Shown: one piece after another, positions 59,396 through 64,000 of the stretch
Position numbering within the stretch: the first letter of the stretch is position 1
Layout: each line of letters begins with the position of its first letter
Assembly: GCA_963573305.1 (NCBI GenBank)
Contig: OY754339.1
Location: 9,533,941-9,597,940 of the forward strand
Direction: 5' to 3'
Source of the DNA: Pyrrhosoma nymphula
Taxonomy: Eukaryota > Arthropoda > Insecta > Odonata > Coenagrionidae
DNA: 64,000 bases
Position numbers and translations under genes: made by a program
The notes under the pieces: model-generated
Databases searched by the model: none
Told to the model about the DNA's origin: nothing
Seen by the model: the letters and a program-made list of their open reading frames with translations, nothing else

Positions 59396-60437
59396 CCTCA
59401 GATGGAAATGGGGGATGTTCTCTTATGGAGATCCTGTACCGGTTACCCCTTGGCACCATTTGTTGAGAGTAAGCTGATGCGAATGCTAAATTTCTCTCAA
59501 ATATACTTTCCTTTCTCGAATAATCCCTCCCAAACCTACAAATACTCAATGGCTCAGCTTACCACACCTGTCGATCGCGACCCAAAAATAGCCAAGCAAC
59601 CAATCGAATGTGTGCTCAAGGAGAACTCTTAGATGTGACAGCAACACCTCGAGTACGTACGTCAAGAATATGTTGAGAATATTCTGAGAAAAGGAGAACT
59701 AGAACATGCTTAGATAATATCCTGTGGATGTGATCAGAACGTCCAACGGTTATTTTAACCAAAGGTATCTTGATTACACTACTCTGCATGATATCAGATA
59801 ACTGAAAACTAGTGAATGATAACAGCTTACTTTAATATGCTGATTTCAAAACTGTTTTTAGTTTTCTTCTATCACGTATAGTTTTTTCAGAATGGATCCA
59901 ATTAAACTTCTAAGATTTATTGATAAGTTCATTATAATGTGCCAGTGGGTAATTATTGTGCGAGGGATATTTCTCAATACAAGCTAATGAGCTTAAGGTG
60001 GGCCCAAGCTAATGAGGCTTAGGTTGGTACAACTGCTGCTATTGTTGTGTGAACTTGGATGTGTTATTCATCCTTCATTTATTTTGCTACAAAAATTGCC
60101 ACTGTATGATGTTATGTTAATATATCTGTGCTTACAGTAGTTGAAATCTTGAAATCATAATTCTTATTTTGTGTAAAAACCTGACGTAATAGAAGAAAAT
60201 GGAAGTCATATTTAGGATGAGCATAAAAAACTGATTCAAAAACACCTTTTTTTATTAAATCATGTGACAAAAAGTTTCAAAATGCAGACTAGTGTTAATC
60301 TGCCTCGCATGGATAGCATGGATAGTCAATCCTATATTTTTTAACAACATATTAATTAATTATATCCTTACAAGTGAAACCGCAATGGGATGACAAAACT
60401 TTTTCGGAATCGTACGGTTTTCATTGAGAACGGATAA
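59396..60437. other. AT-rich non-coding stretch
   Basis: Nothing recognised between the two copies of the direct repeat. Confidence 0.5.
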
Positions 60438-60595
60438 TATGCTCAGCCGTGGGAAAGTTTTGAGCCATCATAAGGCAAGCCATTTTCTCGTGAATTAATT
60501 TATGAAGGCGAGGTTTGCCTTGTTTTTTTTAAAAGGTTCTTTCGGAGATGCAAATAAATATTTGAGACCCCTGGGCACTCAAGATGAAGCGCGTT
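60438..60595. repeat. Dispersed direct repeat, copy 2
   Basis: Partner of 59236-59395; see that entry for shared blocks. Confidence 0.7.
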
Positions 60596-61257
60596 CGGAG
60601 AGAGGATCTTCTCCAATGGACCCTCCTGTAACGGTTACCGGGAGAGACATAAAATATCAACCATAGAGAATAAATCCCGAATCGCTGGGTCCAGAACCTG
60701 GTTGGAGGATGTTCCGTTTGTGATGTATAATTCTTGTTCGGAGGAAAAAGTGTAGCTCTCTGGTAGCGAGAGAGAAAAATAGATCATTCCTTTTGGACCG
60801 TGCTTATTCCGCTATTCCGTTTGAAAATTACGTGGAATCTTCTCTTCCATTTCGGTTCCCTTAAGTTGTCCTCGTTAAAAATGCATGCTCGGTTTTTGTG
60901 CGTCCCTGAATTAAGCGGGATCCTGGGTTTCGGGAGTGCCACGTGGAATTTTTTTTCGTCACTGATGTTTCCTAATGGCCTCTCGGCACAGTCACCAAAT
61001 CAGGCTTAAATTTGTGACGTGTCTGATTGGATTCCTTCAATTTTTGATGCCGGGCCAAAACGACAGTCTTTAGTTCACGTGGGTCTACGGAAAGCCTTGA
61101 GGGTAGTTGCATACCTGGGTTGAAAAACTCATTTCAGACGTTTAACTATTTCCCGGTTGTGGATTTACCATGATAGCTGAAGACTTGCAGTACTTTTTCC
61201 TCTGCAGGGGATGAAACAATTTTTGCAATAGATGGATCATTTTATTTATCAAGCATT
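60596..61257. other. Non-coding stretch
   Basis: Nothing recognised. Confidence 0.5.
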
Positions 61258-61987
61258 AGTGTTTTTTTGATAAATAATAAGAAAACAAAAGTAATGAGAT
61301 TCTCTAGGGCAAAGAAAGCGAAGCTGGTGATAAGAGTAGGAAGTCACAAACTGGAGCTAGTAGAACAATTTAATTATGTGGGTAGCACGCTAGAAGAAAC
61401 AGGGAATAGTAGCATAGACATTAGGAGGAGAATAGCGCTAGCGAAGGAAGCGTTCAATAAGAGAAGGGAGCTGATGACGGGGACCTTAAGTAAGGATGTA
61501 AAAAAGAGGCTGATGAAGAGCTTGATATGGAGTGTGGCGTTGTATGGGGAAGAAACGTGGACCTTGAGAAAGGAATACGAAAATAGGCTGAAGGCTTTCG
61601 AGATGTGGGTGTGGAGGAGGATGGAGAAGGTGCGTTGGACGGAAAGGAAGACAAATGAGGAAGTGCTTGACATGGTGGGCGAGGAGAGGAAACTTATAGA
61701 TGAGATTATGGGAAGGCAGGGTAGGTGGTTGGAAGGGGTAATGAGGGACGGTGGTTTGTTGAAGGCCGTGATAGAGGGTAGAATGTTGGGTAAGCGGGGA
61801 AGGGGAAGGAAGAGAATAGGTTTATGGACGGGATGAAGAAAGGTAGGACTTATGCTGAGATGAAGAAAGAAATACTAGAGGTAGAAAGGGCACGACACGT
61901 GTGAGAGTTCGTTGGATATTCTCTGACTTTCATCACAACCTACCTCTAACCGGTAGATTACTGTAATGAATGAATGAGTGTTTTTTT
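61258..61987 (+). pseudogene. 5'-truncated LINE insertion with 11-bp target duplication
   Basis: The element spans 61269-61976 between identical copies of AGTGTTTTTTT (61258-61268 and 61977-61987). The open frame at 61267-61836 encodes the region just after the reverse-transcriptase active site: KKTKVMRFSRAKKAKLVIRV, LELVEQFNYVGSTLEETG, RRIALAKEAFNKRRELMTG, SLIWSVALYGEETWTLRKE, WVWRRMEKVRWTERKTNEEV and VIEGRMLGKRGRGRKR. A frameshift near 61815 is followed in the next frame by FMDGMKKGRTYAEMKKEIL to a stop near 61903. The 3' untranslated region is about 75 bp and ends in an (AATG)n tail. The active site is absent, so it is inactive. It belongs to the same LINE family as the rearranged copy at 23.5-24.2 kb. 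Confidence 0.88.
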
Positions 61988-64000
61988 ATTGCAAACCGTT
62001 CCATATTTTGGTAATATTCAGGGATACAAACGGAGGCTGGAATCCAGAAAGAGGATTTTCAATCCACTCAGAGGAAAGACAATTACGCAAAAATCAAACA
62101 ACTATTTATGCTGTTTTCGCGTTAATGTTTCAGCGAGGAAAATAGTTCATGGCTTTCTGTGCGCGTGGTACGAGGAAGGAAAGGCAAACCAGGGTATTGA
62201 TGATGTAGCCCGTCGCTGGTCACTTCATTTTTGTTTCCGCCGCCTTAAGAAATATAGAGCCATCTTAAGTTGAAAGATGCTAGCGTAGGGAATACACCGC
62301 TATAATTACGCTATTTGCGGTTGTGATAGGTATTAGATAGATCATTGCTTCTTACCGATTTCCTTGCTGGGGCTGCAATACGTATTTGCGCGATGTCACT
62401 GTTCATTTCATCACACTTCCTGCCTCTATGCATTACACCCAAAATGCTTGAACGCGAGCTTTAGCAATAGCTTTGAACGAATTTGGTATTATTCCTACTA
62501 ATTAATGATTGGTGCTATCAAAAACATCTCAAATAAAATTTTGGTAGTAGTCTTTGGAAGTATAATACATTAAAACGAATGAAATATATTTCATGTTAAG
62601 AGAATTATGGTGAGTGACCATGAAATGAAAAACTATGTAGAAGTTTACCGGCATCGCACCATGGTAATTACTGCAATTGTTAGTTTTTCTTCAAAATCTA
62701 CCTAAATAGGTTAGAATCTATAGAGCAGGCAAAAGAAATATTTTGATATTTCAGGAAAGAATTTCATACCGTATTTTTTTTAAGGAAAAAGGCGCAATCG
62801 ACGTAGAGTTGCGGTCGTTTTTGATTCGAAGGTTGAGGACGATAAATAGGTCAAGTGGCTTTAACTATACCTCCGATCGAAAATCGTAGCCTCCTTTGGT
62901 CAAACGCGTATCTCCAAGGTTTATCTCCAAGAACACAGCCTTTAGGCACTCAGTTCTGGTGGAAGGATATTTCTGGGTTTATTGCCCCTCAGATGGCAAG
63001 AGATTTGTTTGGGTTTGCTTAATGTCCAATTTGTTCCGGATTATGACCTATAGATGGGAGTTATACGGCTGTTGCGGTTTATGTTATGAGGCACGTTGGC
63101 GCAAAGTTTTCTTTGGACGAGAACCAATCGCTAAAGTTCTCGTATTGGTATACTGCTGTAATGACCCATGTGCCTGCAGTTTTAAGAACAAAAGGTAGGA
63201 AAAGCCTTTTTCGAGTTTTATTTTTCTAAAAATCTGCGACGGTATAGCAGGCCATTTTACGACATTACCTTCCCTTGATTTATAATGTCAATTCACTGGT
63301 TTATCCCCGCTGTTTGCATTGTGTATCACTGGAGTGCTCGAAAGACATGATTAAAAGTTTTCACGTTGCATCTCATGGCGTCAAAGCTGAATGCGGAAAG
63401 TCGTAAGCAATGAGTTATATCTCTGCTAGCATACCTTGTCTTATCTGGCTCCATGCACAGAATTGCAGTAGTAACATGTTAACCAACGCATAGGTTTATC
63501 TATGAGGTTGACGAATACGGGTTCCTATAAATATAATAATAATAACTCTTACACTTCCGATTTCCTCTGTCATGTGCGTATTGGTTTTCTTTGCTACACA
63601 CTTAATTTTGTACATATTTCTTGAATTTATTGACACCTTTTATGGTAAGTTAAGATTTTATTATCCTTGTACCTACATTTCTTCGCTTTAGCATGCGTGA
63701 TTAATGCATTAAGCAATTCATTCTATGCATACTTCAAACTTATGCCATCACTGACCTTCTATTATTTATTCATAAAGTTGACACAACTTTCATGAGCAAA
63801 TTATTTTGCTTGGCAATTTGATAAGTTTGGTCTGGAGATCCTATCACTGGAGATAACTGTAACAAACCTCGATTATGTAAAATAGTAGTTTATTAAAATT
63901 CAGAAGACTTTTATCGAGGTTCATTTCGGAATTGGTATTATTTACTAATGCAATGAATTGTCATGGTAATGAGTTAGACTAGACTGCAGAAATTCTATGA
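61988..64000. other. AT-rich non-coding stretch
   Basis: No gene or repeat recognised. The 100-codon frame at 62896-63198 is Cys/Trp/Phe-rich but matches nothing I know. Confidence 0.5.

Noticed and set aside
1..64000. CRISPR arrays, bacterial operons, ribosome binding sites or prophage genes
   Set aside because: No spaced repeats of CRISPR type and no dense coding; the repeat content is clearly eukaryotic.

Overview
This window reads as intergenic or intronic DNA from a large, repeat-rich eukaryotic genome, most likely an arthropod and probably an insect. The evidence is AT-rich sequence with no long open frames of cellular type, several decayed non-LTR retrotransposons (LINEs) of kinds common in insects, a tRNA-headed SINE, hAT-type and piggyBac-type DNA-transposon remnants, (TA)n tracts, and foldback elements with hammerhead-ribozyme motifs like those known from Penelope-like elements. 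I cannot name the species. I recognise no host protein-coding exon, rRNA or functional tRNA gene. All recognisable protein similarity comes from mobile elements, and all of it is broken by frameshifts, stops, truncation or inversion.

Layout. 1-7.4 kb: a decayed minus-strand LINE tail (1.23-1.69 kb), a nested foldback with two hammerhead ribozyme motifs (2.73-3.12 kb), an inverted-repeat element built on a TTTCC/GGAAA module (5.98-6.49 kb), and a clean 478-bp hAT-like MITE with an 8-bp target duplication (6.88-7.36 kb). 7.4-20 kb: a Jockey/I-like LINE 3' end (10.66-11.23 kb), a decayed third hammerhead copy (13.34 kb), a minus-strand heat-shock-type promoter-like module next to a 68-bp tandem duplication (15.9-16.25 kb), and a tRNA-Asn-derived SINE (19.8 kb) whose 3' end resembles the LINE tail at 11.2 kb. 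20-38 kb: diverged tandem and direct repeats, a LINE fragment whose 3' half is inverted in place (23.5-24.2 kb), a cluster of homeodomain-like sites (26.4-26.6 kb), long featureless AT-rich stretches and a minus-strand LINE C-terminus (36.9-37.3 kb). 38-53 kb: a TATA/initiator-like site (38.96 kb), purine- or pyrimidine-skewed GC-richer islands, two diverged tandem arrays (46.2-47.8 kb) and a piggyBac-like transposon terminus (49.9-50.4 kb). 53-64 kb: a cluster of (TA)n tracts alternating with two large palindromes (53.4-54.34 kb), a young 5'-truncated LINE flanked by a remarkable 109-bp direct repeat (54.85-57.33 kb), a diverged direct repeat pair (59.2/60.4 kb) and a short LINE insertion with an 11-bp target duplication (61.26-61.99 kb).

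The most interesting theme is a set of hairpin-plus-GAAA modules. One pair (2777-2816 minus and 2953-2993 plus) has the full CUGAUGA/GAA hammerhead core with compensating helices. Another set, within the (TA)n cluster and at 22.0 kb, keeps the same layout with a non-canonical CUUGA core. Most are carried in foldback or palindromic elements, so the window is a small museum of ribozyme-bearing, Penelope-like-style repeats at different stages of decay.
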